A stretch of 64,000 nt of DNA from NCBI GenBank assembly GCA_964020155.1, contig OZ026557.1, forward strand, positions 31,001 to 95,000. Direction: 5' to 3'. The first letter of the stretch is position 1. Each line of letters begins with the position of its first letter. The notes beneath the pieces were generated by a model. The model had not been told where the DNA came from and did no database searches. It saw only the letters and a list, made by a program, of their open reading frames with translations. This DNA comes from Chondrilla cf. caribensis. Its lineage: Eukaryota > Porifera > Demospongiae > Chondrillida > Chondrillidae. Positions 42,617 to 54,784 of this stretch are shown here, piece by piece. The translations under genes were made by a program, and so were the position numbers.

Positions 42617-45600
42617 CACACCTCTTCAAATCCAGTGGGTTGTCTTTGGTATCAAAACATTTGACAATGTGATGGACAAGAAGATGGAGGTAGTCATCAA
42701 GATTAGCTCCGCACATTTGTAGAGCCCTCAACATCTGCCAGTGAACAAGAACAGTACAGGTGAGAGGTGGCTACATGCAGTACAGGTGAGAGGTGGCTAC
42801 ACACAGCACAGGTGAGAGGTGGCTACACGTAGTACAGGTGAGAGGTGGCTACACGTAGTACAGGTGAGAGGTGGCTACACACAGTACAGGTGAGAGGTGG
42901 CTACACGCAGTACAGGTGAGAGGTGGCTACACGCAGTACAGGTGAGAGGTGGCTACACACAGTACAGGTGAGGGGTGGCTACACGCAGTACAGGTGAGAG
43001 GTGGCTACACGCAGTACAGGTGAGAGGTGGCTACATGCAGTACAGGTGAGAGGTGCTACATGCAGCACAGGTGAGGGGTGGCTCCACTCGAAGAAAGGAA
43101 CTAAGGACACCACTCTCTGTTGCTGGTAGGGCTACCTTCTGTGTGGCCACCCTTTGCTTGCTCTGGTCATAGACAAACAGCTTCAGTACAGGATGTACCA
43201 GATTTGGCAAGTAAGCCTTCAGCTCATCACCCATAGCAACCACAATCTGCTCTATCAGAATAATTATGGTGTTCTGCAAGGCGGAGTTGGGACTCCAGAA
43301 TTCCTGAATAATTAAACATGGTGTGACTGTCACATGACTATCACATGCCTACAATATAACTCACACTTATGACAACAAAAATATCATTCATGTAACTCCT
43401 TGCGTGCTGCTTTATGATGGAGATGATGCTGCCCAGTTGCTGGAAGAGATACTGTGAAGACATGGAAAGACATCACATGACAGACACATGACCAACACAA
43501 GAGTGTCATGTATACTGACCTCTCTGAAGGTTGGATCGCAAGTTCTTATGGCGTTGATGAAAGAGGGCATTATTTGGGACAAGTAGGGGACTGATTTGAT
43601 CCCCAAGCTCTTGAAGATGTACGCCAGGGACTGAATGACCAAGTGGTGATGCTGCACCAGTGACTGGTCCTTCAGGATATGCATCAGTGCTGCTATGGCA
43701 ACTGTTGGGTACAGTTCTTCGGGGTTTCCCCCTGCTAGAGCAATGAGTGCCTCATTGGATTCCTCCTTGCTAGCATGCTTGACGTCAGAAGAGTGGATGT
43801 CCTTCATTGCGGACTTCTGGTCCACGTTCTGGCTCTGCTTGTGTTTGTGGGGGTCCAGGGCGCCTAGCAACCCAAGCACACGCATCACCTGAAGAACATG
43901 GGAGACTGAATACTATTGTGTGTCAACAGCTTGCTACTGAACCCACCTCCTTCCTAATTGCAGGGTTTGACCCAGATTTAAGAAAGTTCAGTAATATTCC
44001 CAAAAGGTCAGGATATTTCATGTACGGCTCCACAACATATCTGAAGTACATGAAGTGTGATGGGGAACAGGGGAGGAAGGAGACCAGAGTGAATCACACA
44101 AGCATTCATAGACCCCTCCCACACCACACCCACCCAGTGTACTCCACCAGTTTCCCCAGTGTGTACAGGGCTACGGCCCTCTTAGTGGCAGACGCACTGT
44201 CCTGGAGCATCTCAAGAATAACTGGAAAGAGGTCATCCGCATGCACCCTCATCTCTGGACCGGACACTTGAGCCAGCTCCCCAACTGCTATGAGGATGCT
44301 GGTCAGAACAGTAGGATTGGAACTGGAATCTTTTAATTTGGGAATGAGAACCTACAGGACACAGTGCAAATTTGAAGGCATACGTTGTCACGACAACCTA
44401 GTAACCCACCTTTAATATGGCTTCTTTGTAGGGCTTAACCAAATTGGGTGCCTCGGTGATTAGTTGCCATAGCAATCTAGCACTCTGCTCCCTGTTCTTC
44501 CCGATTCCACTGTATTCCAGTTCTGTGAGGATTTGGATGAGGACTTTCCGAAGGGATGGCATCACGAAGGCAGGGTTCAGGTCACTAAGGCGACCAATGG
44601 TTGCCAAGGCAACTTCCCTAATATGGAACTTCTTGTCGTGAAGGGCAAAGAACAGGATGGTTATGTTCTCCGGCTGAGAGAGATGAGCATTGAACCGCTC
44701 ATCCAAAGTGGAGAGAACACACAGTCTGACTTGGTCATCTACCAGGAGTACAAGGAGGGAGTGGTCCATCACCTTGTTAGTCATCAACTGCAACATATCA
44801 GACATCGGCATACCCACCAACAACTACTGCTGAACCCTTAAGCCCCGCCCACCTCCACCCCACCAAAGCCCTACCAAAGCCCCACCCACCTCCACCCCAC
44901 CAAAGCCCCACCTAAGCCCCACCCACTTCCACCCCACCAAAGCCCTACCTCCACCCCACCAAAGCCCCGCCTACCTCCACCCCACCAAAGCCCCACCTAA
45001 GCCCCACCCACTTCCACCCCACCAAAGCCCCGCCTACCTCCACCCCACCAAAGCCCCACCCACTTCCACCCCACCAAAGCCCTAACTCCACCCCACCCAC
45101 TTCCACCCCACCAAAGCCCCACCTCTACCTTACTCTACCCAGATCTGCTCTGTCTGAACAACCCCACCCCTATCCACCCAGGCAGACCCCACCCCACCCA
45201 CCTTGGTCAGTGATCCCCACAGTCAGCAGCCGTGTCAGCACCTCGGACACCACCTGGTTGGAGGCAGTGCTGACCACAGGGAAGGACTCCTCCAGTATCG
45301 ACGGTGAGTTCAGCATGGGGACTAGCAGCGCTGCACAGGACCGGACCGCCTCCAGACGCACCTCCTTGTGTTCACTGGTGAGGAAGTTGTCAGCACAACT
45401 GGCCACGAACTGCATTGGAGGCAGACGGCCGAAGTTGAAGGTCCCAAGAGTACGGAGAGCCAGGGTTACCATGGCGATGTCAATCTCCTGACCAGATGTC
45501 ATGAAAGCAGCTATCGGAGAACAAACTATAGTAGAAGTGTATCATACATACATACATACATATACATTGCTGTGCAGTGTCACTACACAGCCATACGTAT

Positions 45601-48278
45601 AATATTGTCACTATACATAGTATATACACATTATACGTATATTGTCACCATACAAAAATACACACATGTTGAGTTACTGCTCTTTGGAGATCCCGGATGC
45701 TTCAGCTGTTGTTGCATTAAAATGACTGAGAGCATGCGAAGGATCCCAGCTGGAGAGAGAGAGATGTAATGATATTCATAGCCTCACACTACAGAGGTGT
45801 TCATGTCCTCACTCTGGATATCTGGTTCCAAAGCTGGGACTTCAGCAGCTATGACCTCCAGTGAGGAGGTCAGTCCCTGGCTGAGGCCCATGGCAAACAT
45901 GGGGTCCAGTATGCTCTGGAGCTGGTCCTTGATCCTCATCCCCAGGGCGTGGGTCAGCAGACTGATGCAGGGGAATATGGTGGTCTCTGCTTGTGGAGCG
46001 CGACTGGGACGGCTGGAGGAGACCAGAGGGTGCAGCACATCACCCCACACGTAGAGCAAGGCACCTGGTGCAGCACATCACCCCACATGTAGAGCAAGGC
46101 ACCTGGTGCAGCAGATCACCCCACATGTAGAGCAAGGCACCTGGTGCAGCACATCACCCCACATGTAGAGCAAGGCACCTGGTGCAGCAGATCACCCCAC
46201 ATGTAGAGCAAGGCACCTGGTGCAGCAGATCACCCCACATGTAGAGCAAGGCACCTGGTGCAGCACATCACCCCACACGTAGAGCAAGGCACTCACCTTC
46301 TGGTGCAGCACATCACCCCACATGTAGAGCAAGGCACCTGGTGCAGCACATCACCCCACATGTAGAGCAAGGCACCTGGTGCAGCACATCACCCCACATG
46401 TAGAGCAAGGCACCTGGTGCAGCACATCACCCCACATGTAGAGCAAGGCACCTGGTGCAGCACATCACCCCACACGTAGAGCAAGGCACCTGGTGCAGCA
46501 CATCACCCCACACGTAGAGCAAGGAACTCACCTTCTGGTGCTGACATCCCTGTTGACAGGCAGACACAATCGAATGGCATTGATGATCTCCTCAAGGTAG
46601 GGAAGAACCTCATCTTTAACAGCGTAGGCAGCTAGCCCCAATGCCCTGAAGCTGGAAGACTTCTCCTTCTCCCTCTTGACTGAGTTCAGGAGCACCAGCA
46701 TGGAGTCCTTGAGGTACCTGGGGAAAGCAGAGAGAGGCTAATGCCACATTTGAGCTTGTGGGGGGGATTCCCCAGGTACTCACAGTTCTGCAAACTGCTC
46801 TGGGTCAAACATGGCCAGTCGAGGCAGTAGAGCAAGGACTGCTTGCTGGATGAGGGGGTTCTTGGTGGCTCTGTACCTCAGAACTGTCGGACAAATCTGA
46901 GGAAAGGGGTGAGGGTTGGAACATGTGGATAGCAATCACATGATGATCACATGACCCACTTCTGTGAAATGCTTAGCAATCAGCTGCTTACACCCCTTGC
47001 TCCAACCTGTGCGAGTGTCAGACTTCCGGCTCTGGAGGGAATTCCCCTGCATTAGTAATTTCAACATCTCTGGTTGTCTCAGGAACAATTCTTCTCCAAC
47101 GGAGTACAGCTTGAACAAGTCCTGTTCCGTGTCCTCCTCCACTTCAAAGCCTTCCTTCTTCAGAATGGGGTCTTGAGGCATGCTTATCAACACCAGTTCA
47201 TTGATGATGAGCAGGGAACCGTGTATTCTGTCATCCTTATTGGAGGCAGTCTTGTCTTTGCCAGAGGAGGTCACCTCACCGAGTCCCTTCATGGCTTCAT
47301 CGTAGGTGTGCCGGTAATAGGCGTGATTCAACATCTCCTTGTTCTCACGATCTGCTAGGAGATGCAGACATGCTCGCAAAGCAAGGACTGCCTTCTCACG
47401 AATATTAGCCTGCACACAAGGACAACTCGGCTTTAGTGAACAATTTAGTGTACCATAAACAACATGCCCAACTGTGTGGAGTGTACCAGCTGTGTGGAGT
47501 GTACCAGCTGTGTGGAGTGTACCAGCTGTGTGGAGCGTACCAGCTGTGTGGAGTGTACCAGCTGTGTGGAGGAGTGTACCAGCTGTGTGGAGCGTACCAG
47601 CTGTGTGGGGTGTACCAGCTGTGTGGAGTGTACCAGCTGTGTGGAGCGTACCAGCTGTGTGGAGTGTACCAGCTGTGTGGAGTGTACCAGCTGTGTGGAG
47701 TGTACCAGCTGTGTGGAGTGTACCAGCTGTGTGGGGTGTACCAGCTGTGTGGAGCGTACAGACATTGACACATGAACAAACGGTAGTACACACATCACCT
47801 TCTGATCTCTAATGGCTCCAAATATGTTCTCAAAGAATTGTTGAATTGATTGGTAAAAGAGCGTAGGAGAGTAGATAGCCAGCTCACGTAGCACCAGGAC
47901 CTGCAGGGGAGGAGGGATAGTATTGCTTAGCAACCAGTAACATGTTCATCTAGCTAAGTATCTTCTTGAAGTATTCAATGGTGTCCTTCCAGCAACCCCA
48001 CTCACAGCAGCATGTCGCTTGAGCTCGTTCTTGTCCTGTCCAAGGAACTCCAAGGCCCTCTTCACCTCAAACTCCACATACTCAGCCGTTATCGCACTCT
48101 CTGCCAGTGCCAGTCGGCCAATAGCTTTTGCTCCCATCTCCATGATGGTGGCGTCTTGGTTGGGCAGGATGTTACGGAGGTAGTTGGCAAAACGACTCAC
48201 TCTAGTTACATTACCATCATCTAGACCAATCAAATTCACTACGAACACAGGATCATAAGGGACACATTAGCATAGCCA

Positions 48279-48330
<52 letters not shown>

Positions 48331-48331
48331 A

Positions 48332-48423
<92 letters not shown>

Positions 48424-48753
48424 AATGGCAACAATAGCTCCTTTCTTCTCGTGTGCCTCGCTACTGGACACCAGGTCGAATACATGTTTGTTCAAACTGT
48501 CAAAAAACGTGTTGTATTCTTCAGTGGAACATTCCTGTAGTTCAGTAGTGACGTATCGCTTTAGATATTTGGCTGTCTTAGCTCTTTCTTCGTCACTGCG
48601 ACTTTTCAAACCAGCGACAAACCTCTCCATGTCAATCCTTGCGCTTTCTTCATCACCGCGACTTTTTAAGCCACTGGGGACGAATCTCCCCATTTCCATT
48701 TTGGTTACATCCTCGTCGCTGCGATTTTTCAACCCAGCAACAAACCTCTCCAT
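36141..48753 (-). CDS. MTOR, serine/threonine-protein kinase TOR
   Basis: PIKK-family kinase, catalytic core of TORC1/TORC2, controlling growth in response to nutrients. The whole gene is readable from ATG 48753 to TGA 36141-36143 in several dozen exons. Order: N-terminal HEAT repeats ([40 protein letters not shown], then [20 protein letters not shown]), FAT domain ([18 protein letters not shown], then [16 protein letters not shown] and [21 protein letters not shown] segments), FRB domain (about 38345-38740: [28 protein letters not shown], then [19 protein letters not shown]), kinase ([18 protein letters not shown]), and a FATC tail ending CYIGWCPFW. The final residues come from a small last exon (about 36141-36160). 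FRB residues that contact rapamycin (Ser and Trp of these motifs) are kept. The N-terminus has a triplicated motif. Confidence 0.96.
36911..37204. repeat. Diverged direct duplication inside an MTOR intron
   Basis: Two roughly 105-113 bp copies (about 36911-37016 and 37091-37204) share TAGCTGGAGACATGAACTAA and CTAGCTACATTCGGAGGTG with scattered changes, separated by about 75 bp. Confidence 0.8.
39912..40243. repeat. About 64-bp minisatellite containing an MTOR splice acceptor
   Basis: Five copies, plus-strand unit containing GGGAGGACAGAGCACTCAGT and GGCTGCACTGAACAAGAGG. In MTOR sense each copy ends CTCTGTCCTCCCAG, which is the authentic 3' splice site before the exon at about 39911, so the acceptor is duplicated five-fold. 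Confidence 0.93.
42571..42613. repeat. (CA)n tract in MTOR intron
   Basis: CA on the plus strand, GT in the sense of MTOR. Confidence 0.9.
42745..43080. repeat. 26-bp minisatellite in MTOR intron
   Basis: About 12 copies of GTACAGGTGAGAGGTGGCTA plus CACGCA. Confidence 0.95.
44838..45130. repeat. CCACCCCACCAAAGCC repeat array in MTOR intron
   Basis: Composite array of CCACCCCACCAAAGCCC blocks joined by CCACCTAAG or CCACTTCCA; purine-rich in the MTOR sense strand. Confidence 0.92.
46051..46530. repeat. 38-bp minisatellite in MTOR intron
   Basis: About 13 copies of a 38-bp unit with CACCTGGTGCAGCACATCAC and CCCACATGTAGAGCAAGG. Its left edge merges into the coding exon at about 46020-46059 (GTGCAGCACATCACCCCACA), so exon sequence at the 3' splice site is part of the repeat. 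Confidence 0.94.
47465..47762. repeat. 18-bp minisatellite in MTOR intron
   Basis: About 17 copies of TGTGGAGTGTACCAGCTG with GCG and GGG variants. The 18-bp period gives long artificial frames on both strands. Confidence 0.95.
48278..48421. repeat. (CA)n tract adjoining the first MTOR splice donor
   Basis: About 140 bp, CA on plus and GT in MTOR sense, with two CAAACACA interruptions. It begins immediately after the first coding exon ends (GTTGCCATTG, then GTGTGT). Confidence 0.95.
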
Positions 48754-49109
48754 TTCTACCTTCTATACCATCACAGAGGTATCGTCTGTGTGTTGTAGGA
48801 CACAGGCTGATTGGCGCTCTGGAAGGAGAAACAAATTGGTATTGGTATCGGAGACTTATTTGAAATGGAACATCGCATGCTTAAAGTAGGTATACGAAAA
48901 GGAAAATACTATTGGAATTGTCACATAGGACTACGGTAGATACATTTCGACTATAATCACTGCAAAGGAGAACAAAACGAAGAGTTTGAATCCAGCAGTA
49001 CGTACCTTTCAAGCAGACGCCATGTTTTGATTACGTAATTATTTGATGCAGTGGCCTTAGGTAGATCAAAAAAATCATTCGTGAAATAATTGACAGAAAT
49101 AAAATTGTG
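48754..49109. other. MTOR upstream region
   Basis: A 356-bp spacer between the MTOR start and the stop of the zinc-finger gene. It must hold the MTOR promoter or 5' UTR and the zinc-finger 3' end. No clear coding exon or strong motif was seen. Confidence 0.45.
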
Positions 49110-52100
49110 CTAAAGCGTGTAATTGGGAAATGTTGTAGCAATGTTGTTTTGTTCTTGGCAACTGGACCTAGAGACGTCGCTCACTACCTGCATGCTCTGT
49201 GGCTGGTACATAGTTTGTGCTTGGAGCAGTTGATGTGAATTGTATGATGGTGTTTGCTGGTGCTGCAAGGGATAAGGTGGTGTTTGCTGGTGCTGAGAGG
49301 TATAAGGTGGTATTTGCTGGTGCTGTGAGGTGTGAGATGGTGTTTGCTGGTGCTGTGAGGTGTAGTGAGTTGATTGCTGGTGTTGTGACCCATACGAAGT
49401 TGCTTGTTGACTTTGTGACGCATACGAAGTTGTTTGTTGACTTTGTGGCGTATATGAAGTTGTTTGTTGACTGTGTGCCCCATACGAAGTTGCTTGTTGA
49501 CTTTGTGGCATATACGAAGTTGTTTGTTGACTGTGTGACCCATATGAAGTTGTTTGTTGACTTTGTGGTGTATACGAAGTTGTTTGTTGACTGTGTGACC
49601 CATACGAAGTTGTTTGTTGTTGATTTGAGGTGAAGGCCAGAGTTTGCTGCAGTTGAGAAGCGTATGATGCTTGCTGAGTGGGCTGCTGAGAGCTAGCCAG
49701 GTTCCCTCCAGTGAGTCCAACAATGCTAGAAGCAACACTCAACAGAGCCTCAATCTGAGACGAGGACATTGAACCTAAGTATGAAGGATAGAAGAACTTT
49801 TGTTACAGGTGTACTGGAGCTACGTGTGCTGCAGACACACTCACCACACTAAAGCTACGTGTGCTGCAGACACACTCACCACACTAAAGATACGTGTGCT
49901 GCAGACACACCCACCACACTAAAGCTACGTGAGCTGCAGACACACCCACAACTTCCATGGATACTCACCTAAGCTTAAAAGAGCTTCCTGTAGGTTGACA
50001 TTCTTTGAAGCATCTTGGAACAGATTGCGCAATGCTCCTTCGTTGGGGTGCTGCTCCACCTCCTGGTGGTCCCGGTTCCCAAATGAACCTCGACCAAAGT
50101 CTTGCTCTGGCATTTCAGTACCTAAAGTGACAATCTGATTCACATCGTCACTGCCTATGACTACTTCCTCAGACGTTGGCACAGTAACCATGGATACAAT
50201 TTCTCCCAATTCCCCCATCATCATGGATGAAAAGTCCTTGGTGGTTGAAGGGTAGTTTGGGTTTCGATTGGATTTTCGTTCAGTTTTGGCATCAGCCAGG
50301 TCAAACTCCTCCTGGGAGTGTGAGCGGCAGTGCTCAGAGAATCTCATCAGGTCAAGGAACACCTCGTTGCAGACCTTGCACTTGTGCACTTTCTCCTTCC
50401 GGTGGGCCTGGATGTGCGCTCGGAGGTAATCACCACGAGCATAACGACGGCCACAAATATGACACAAAAATGGCCGTTCTCCAGTATGAATCCTTCGGTG
50501 TCTCCGAAGATGAGTGATCCTGAAGAATCTCCTCCCACACTGGTCACACTGATGAGGGCGGTCCTGCTCCTGGTCCCCACCGGGCTGGACCAGAGGGTCC
50601 TCGAGTTCCTGGTAACCGTCTGCTATCACCGTCTCCTCGACCTGTGCCACGGGGACATGGGACCCTTGAACTATCTCGCCTCCCAGACTGTTGCCTTGGT
50701 TACCACGACCTTCTGGTGAAGCTACAGCTGCCAGAAGATGCAGATTGCATCCTTCTGAGGTCTTTGATTCTTGTTGAAGTGCTGATCCTTTCATAAGTGG
50801 AGAGGCAGTCCCCGGATGAGAGTGGAAGCGTCTCCTGTGCTTGTCCAAGTGTGAGGCCCTTCCAAACTCCTCTCCACAGGTCCTACACTTGAACACCTTC
50901 ACATTCTTGTGCAGCATAGTGTGTCGGTTGAGGTGGTCAGCTCGAAGAAACCTCTTACCACAGAACTGACAGAGAAATTTCTTATCCTGTGGATCTGGGT
51001 GGGTGAGGAGGTGATCCTGGAACTGGTGCAGGAGGGAGAAACAGGCCCTGCACTCAGGGCAGATGAAGGCTGAAGGGGGCAAGTCGCATTGCGGGACGGA
51101 GATGTTCTGCGAGCTGCAGCTGCTGTCATCCTCACCTTGCGTGGTGTACGTGGTCAGATAGGAGGCGGGGTCGGTGCGGCCCACGCTATCAACAGGGACC
51201 GTATCATCCGCCCATAGCTGAGTCTGGTCGGCTGCTGGTGGTGTGTAGTAGTTGAGGAGGTGGAACGTGAAGGAGTCTGCAGGGAGTTGGAGAGCAGTGG
51301 CCAGGACTGGGTCCTCTACGGTGTCCACCGAAATACCTATTGGGACCGGCTGGCTCTGGGTCTCACTGATCTGAGGGGGAGGGGCTACTGGCTCCGGCTG
51401 GCTCTCTACAATCTCAACCATTTCTTCAGCCCTTGGAATTTCATCAACGTTGAATGTTTCAATGACATGAAAATCAAGACCGCTTTCTTCCCCAACGACT
51501 ATTTCATGTTCCACCACTTCCTGTTGAACTACTTCCTCTCGATCTGTCTCTGCAGCATACACCACTGACGGTGACTTCCTCCCAGCCTGTGTCCTGTCTT
51601 CCTGTAGGTACTCGTACCCCATGGTGTCCAGGTATCCTTCTCCACTGGACCCGACGTAGGCCACTGTGATCCTGGAAGGCTTGCTGAGCTGGTCCTGGCT
51701 GCTAGCAGACCCTGGCATGTACACAGTTGGACTCCTGGCCACCAGGAAGGGGGGGTCGGCATTAGGATCAGCACAAGTCTTGTCTGATTTCTTCACATCA
51801 GACAAGACTTTGTTCAGAATTTCTAACAAACCTTCAATGAACAAGGGAGAGAATATTGACATGAATGCTGACCTGACATACCATAACAGTAGCCCTGGGC
51901 TCATAGGGAACGTGTGTTGATACAGAGGACAGGAGCGAGGGATGGGAGAGGGGAACATGAGCGAGGGATGGGAGAGAGGAACAGGAGCGAGGGATGGGAG
52001 AGGGGGACAGGAGCGAGGGATGGGAGAGGGGAACAGGAGCGAGGGATGGGAGAGGGGGACAGGAGCGAGGGATGGGAGAGGGGAACAGGAGCGAGGGATG

Positions 52101-52518
52101 GGAGAGGAGAACATGAGCAAGGGATGGGAGAGGGGAATAGGAGCGAGGGATGGGAGAGGGGGACAAGAGCGAGGGATGGGAGAGGGGGACATGAGCGAGG
52201 GATGGGAGAGGGGGACAGGAGCAAGGGATGGGAGAGGGGAATAGGAGCGAGGGATGGGAGAGGGGGACAAGAGCGAGGGATGGGAGAGGGGGACATGAGC
52301 GAGGGATGGGAGAGGGGGACAGGAGCAAGGGATGGGAGAGGGGGACAGGAGCGAGGGATGGGAGAGGGGAACATGAGCGAGGGATGGGAGAGGGGAATAG
52401 CGTGTATCGGGTGTGGTTGTAGGGTCAACTCACTGGCTTCGTCGGCATTCCTCCTCAAAGCCGATCGATAGTCGCTCCCGTCCTTAGCGGTACACTTCTT
52501 GTGGACCTTCCTCGGCAT
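49110..52518 (-). CDS. Six-finger C2H2 zinc-finger protein with Q/S/Y repeat tail
   Basis: Putative DNA-binding transcription regulator; I do not recognise a specific orthologue. Three exons, 52518-52434, 51831-49969 and 49774-49110, join in frame to 870 residues. A short basic N-terminus (MPRKVHKKCTAKDGSDYR) is followed by an acidic low-complexity region, then three C2H2 fingers (starting FICPEC, FLCQFC, FKCRTC), a spacer, and three more (HQCDQC, FLCHIC, HKCKVC) of which the first two are joined by a classic TGERP linker. After a second acidic region the last exon encodes a Gln/Ser/Thr/Tyr-rich domain of about 200 residues with 8-residue repeats such as QQTTSYGS, reminiscent of FET-type prion-like sequences. 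Intron 1 is a 26-bp minisatellite. Confidence 0.88.
49260..49640. repeat. Coding repeat in zinc-finger gene tail
   Basis: In-frame 24-bp units, often alternating as 48-bp dimers, encoding QQTTSYGSHS and QQTTSYTPQS-like 8-residue repeats, followed by HQQTPPYT-type units. Confidence 0.9.
51920..52398. repeat. 26-bp minisatellite in intron 1 of zinc-finger gene
   Basis: About 18 copies of a unit GCGAGGGATGGGAGAGGGGA plus ACAGGA, strongly pyrimidine-rich in the sense strand of the gene. It gives a misleading long open frame continuous with the true exon. Confidence 0.95.
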
Positions 52519-53077
52519 AATGCAATTACTACCAGAGATTGAAGAGTGCGATGAAGTAGGTCCAAACAGCGATCATAAGATACTTGTAATATGGTGAATA
52601 TACCTACCTGCTTTTGCTGGCCGGAATTTGGCGGGATCCTGCACCGTTTTTGACGACTTCACCTTGATCTGAAGGAGTCGTTAGGCACGTTCAACAATCA
52701 CAAAAAACCTTTTTTACGGTGGAAAACACTCGTCGGTGTCGACAGCTATCGACCACGCTCTCGGTGTGTCTGAATCGAGCGTTTCGTGCCGTCCGGTCCG
52801 TCGGGAGGATAACCCAGTGAAGATTGTTTAGGGACCAACAAAAGAGGAAATTCTCTTCTTACACGCGGCGCAGAGAGGAGGCGGGACCAAGCCATAATGA
52901 CGTCACTCATAAAGCACGTGATACACATAACTACATGCAAAGTCTCTAGTATACAGAAGTAGTACGTACTTGAAGTCCATGGGTGTACAATACGTTACAT
53001 ATGCAAACTAAAAACAGTGAAAATAACCAGGGGCTCGCAACGTGTCCTGTGGACCCCTACAAATACAAATCTCCATG
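52519..53077. promoter_or_regulatory. Upstream region of the zinc-finger gene with CRE and E-box
   Basis: A 559-bp spacer. A perfect TGACGTCA palindrome lies at 52898-52905 and a CACGTG E-box at 52915-52920, 10 bp apart. Both are symmetrical, so orientation cannot be read. The right part should contain the 3' UTR of the FCS/SAM gene. No exon seen. Confidence 0.45.
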
Positions 53078-53810
53078 TTATGTTTGCCCTTCTGCCTGTT
53101 TGATGGCATCCAACTGAGCCTGTATCTTCAGGGCAGGACCAAGCATTAATCCAAGGTATTTTATCATGTGATCTTCATTGATGAGGAGCAGTGCTCTGCC
53201 GTCGACCATGTGGTTCTGAAAGCGCTCTTGATAAGCCTCAAAGCCGAGGTCTTTTAGAAACACACAGACATCTTCTTGAGTCCAGAATCCTAGAGACATA
53301 CCCATCGGGTGGACGTAGAGTGGGTCACTAGGTGATTGGCCTACGAGGATGTCATCAGAATAGAAGCATACAACAGTAGTCAGGGATACAGACATGATCA
53401 CCTCTATTCTTCTTTGATGCCGGGGTGTTCTCTGTATTGGCTGGTGTTCGTTTTCTCTTCCCTTTACTGGTCTATACAACAGGCAAAGAGAAAGTAGAAA
53501 CTAGCACAGACATACAACTGTGAGGGTTGATAACCATATGAGTGATCTTGAACTAACGTTATCATAAAGGACTGACTCACATTGACTGGTGACAGAGGAA
53601 CTGGAGGTGGGCTGGACACAGATGAAGGGGAGGGGTTGGAAGGATTTGAGGGTGTGTATGCTGCCATTCTCTGCCGAAGAGTTAACTACAGACAAAGGTC
53701 TAATGAATACAGGACATGTGTGCATGTGTGTGTGCATGTGTGTGTGCATGTGTGTGTGTATACTAACAATAAACATGTGTGCGTACTGTGTAAGTGTGTA
53801 TGCATACTTG

Positions 53811-53867
<57 letters not shown>

Positions 53868-54722
53868 GTATGTGTGTATGTGCACGCTCACTTGTTCCTT
53901 ACTAACAGAATTCCCCTTTTGTTTAGAAACTTTCCCTTGAGGATGATACCTTCGCTCAGCACTGTAGCGCTTGCAGCAAGACACAGTACAGAACCTTCTG
54001 GATGGTGCGATGAACTCTACCGCAGGCTTCTGGACACCACAACATTCACAAGACTTCATCTCATTCAAGCTCCCTCCTTCGTTTCCTAAGCAGGAGGTGA
54101 ACACAGGGTACAGAGCTGAAGACAAAGGAGCTTAAGAGTAGGGTAAAGAGAATGTCACATCAATGAGTGCTTGACTGAGTGTCCATGGGTCCTTACAGAG
54201 CTGCGAGAACAAGGGATCTTCCTCAACACAGTAAATTGTAACCTTTTTAATACTGCTCATGTGTACTTTGAAAAATATTGACTGTGCAATGTATATACTG
54301 TGTGTATTTCATGCACTGAGTGCGCTGTATCTACTGTGTGTGCTGTACGTACGTACTATAATATTATTATGTACTGTGTGTACTGTATGTTTGGGGTAGC
54401 GATGATGTAACATAGTTAGTATTAATTGTGTGTGTCTTCATGTATGCAAGCTACGTCATCCGAACTACTGCACACAGCCGTATTACCTGATTTAGAGTGC
54501 TTTACTTTACCGAAATCTTCCGGGACAAAAGATGGTCGCTGGTTCTAAGAAAACAGGAAAGCCATTACGGAATTGTATAATTTTTACTAAACATCGATTC
54601 ATTAACTAACGATGACTAACGGGATATGACATTTTGTTTTCTTCTAGAACAAAGCCATCCACCACACTCATCGCTCTCTCCCCTTCGTCGCTTTTTTCAA
54701 CGATAACGGAATCTTCGTCCAT
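53078..54722 (-). CDS. FCS zinc finger and SAM domain protein, polyhomeotic-like
   Basis: Likely chromatin protein related to Polycomb-group FCS/SAM proteins (PHC, SFMBT, L3MBTL families). Six exons are inferred. An acidic first exon (MDEDSVIVEKSDEGERAMSV, exact donor unsure) leads to NQRPSFVPEDFGKVKHSK. Next is the FCS finger CECCGVQKPAVEF, then RRFCTVSCCKRYSAERRY, followed by a Ser/Pro-rich exon, a basic exon with KGKRKRTP (nuclear-localisation-like) and the SAM domain WTQEDVCVFLKDLGFEAYQE, then DGRALLLINEDHM and LGPALKIQAQL. The last motif is typical of polymerising PHC-type SAM domains. About 255 residues, much shorter than PHC proteins and with no MBT repeats. Start is 62 bp from COX6A. 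Confidence 0.75.
53813..53872. repeat. (GT)n tract in FCS/SAM gene intron
   Basis: GT on plus, therefore CA in the sense of this gene; an exception to the orientation bias. Confidence 0.9.
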
Positions 54723-54784
54723 AATTCAGCTATAGTTCCACTTTCAGTTCAAACCATGTAAATTGGACGTGGGGACGTTGAAAA

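Noticed and set aside
47405..47933. Open frames on both strands of 100-160 codons
   Set aside because: Produced by the stop-free 18-bp minisatellite in an MTOR intron; only the flanking exons are coding.
51834..52518. N-terminal Pro/Ser-rich repeat extension of the zinc-finger protein
   Set aside because: It is continuous with the coding frame but comes from the 26-bp intronic array; splicing from 52434 to 51831 gives a clean join and skips it.
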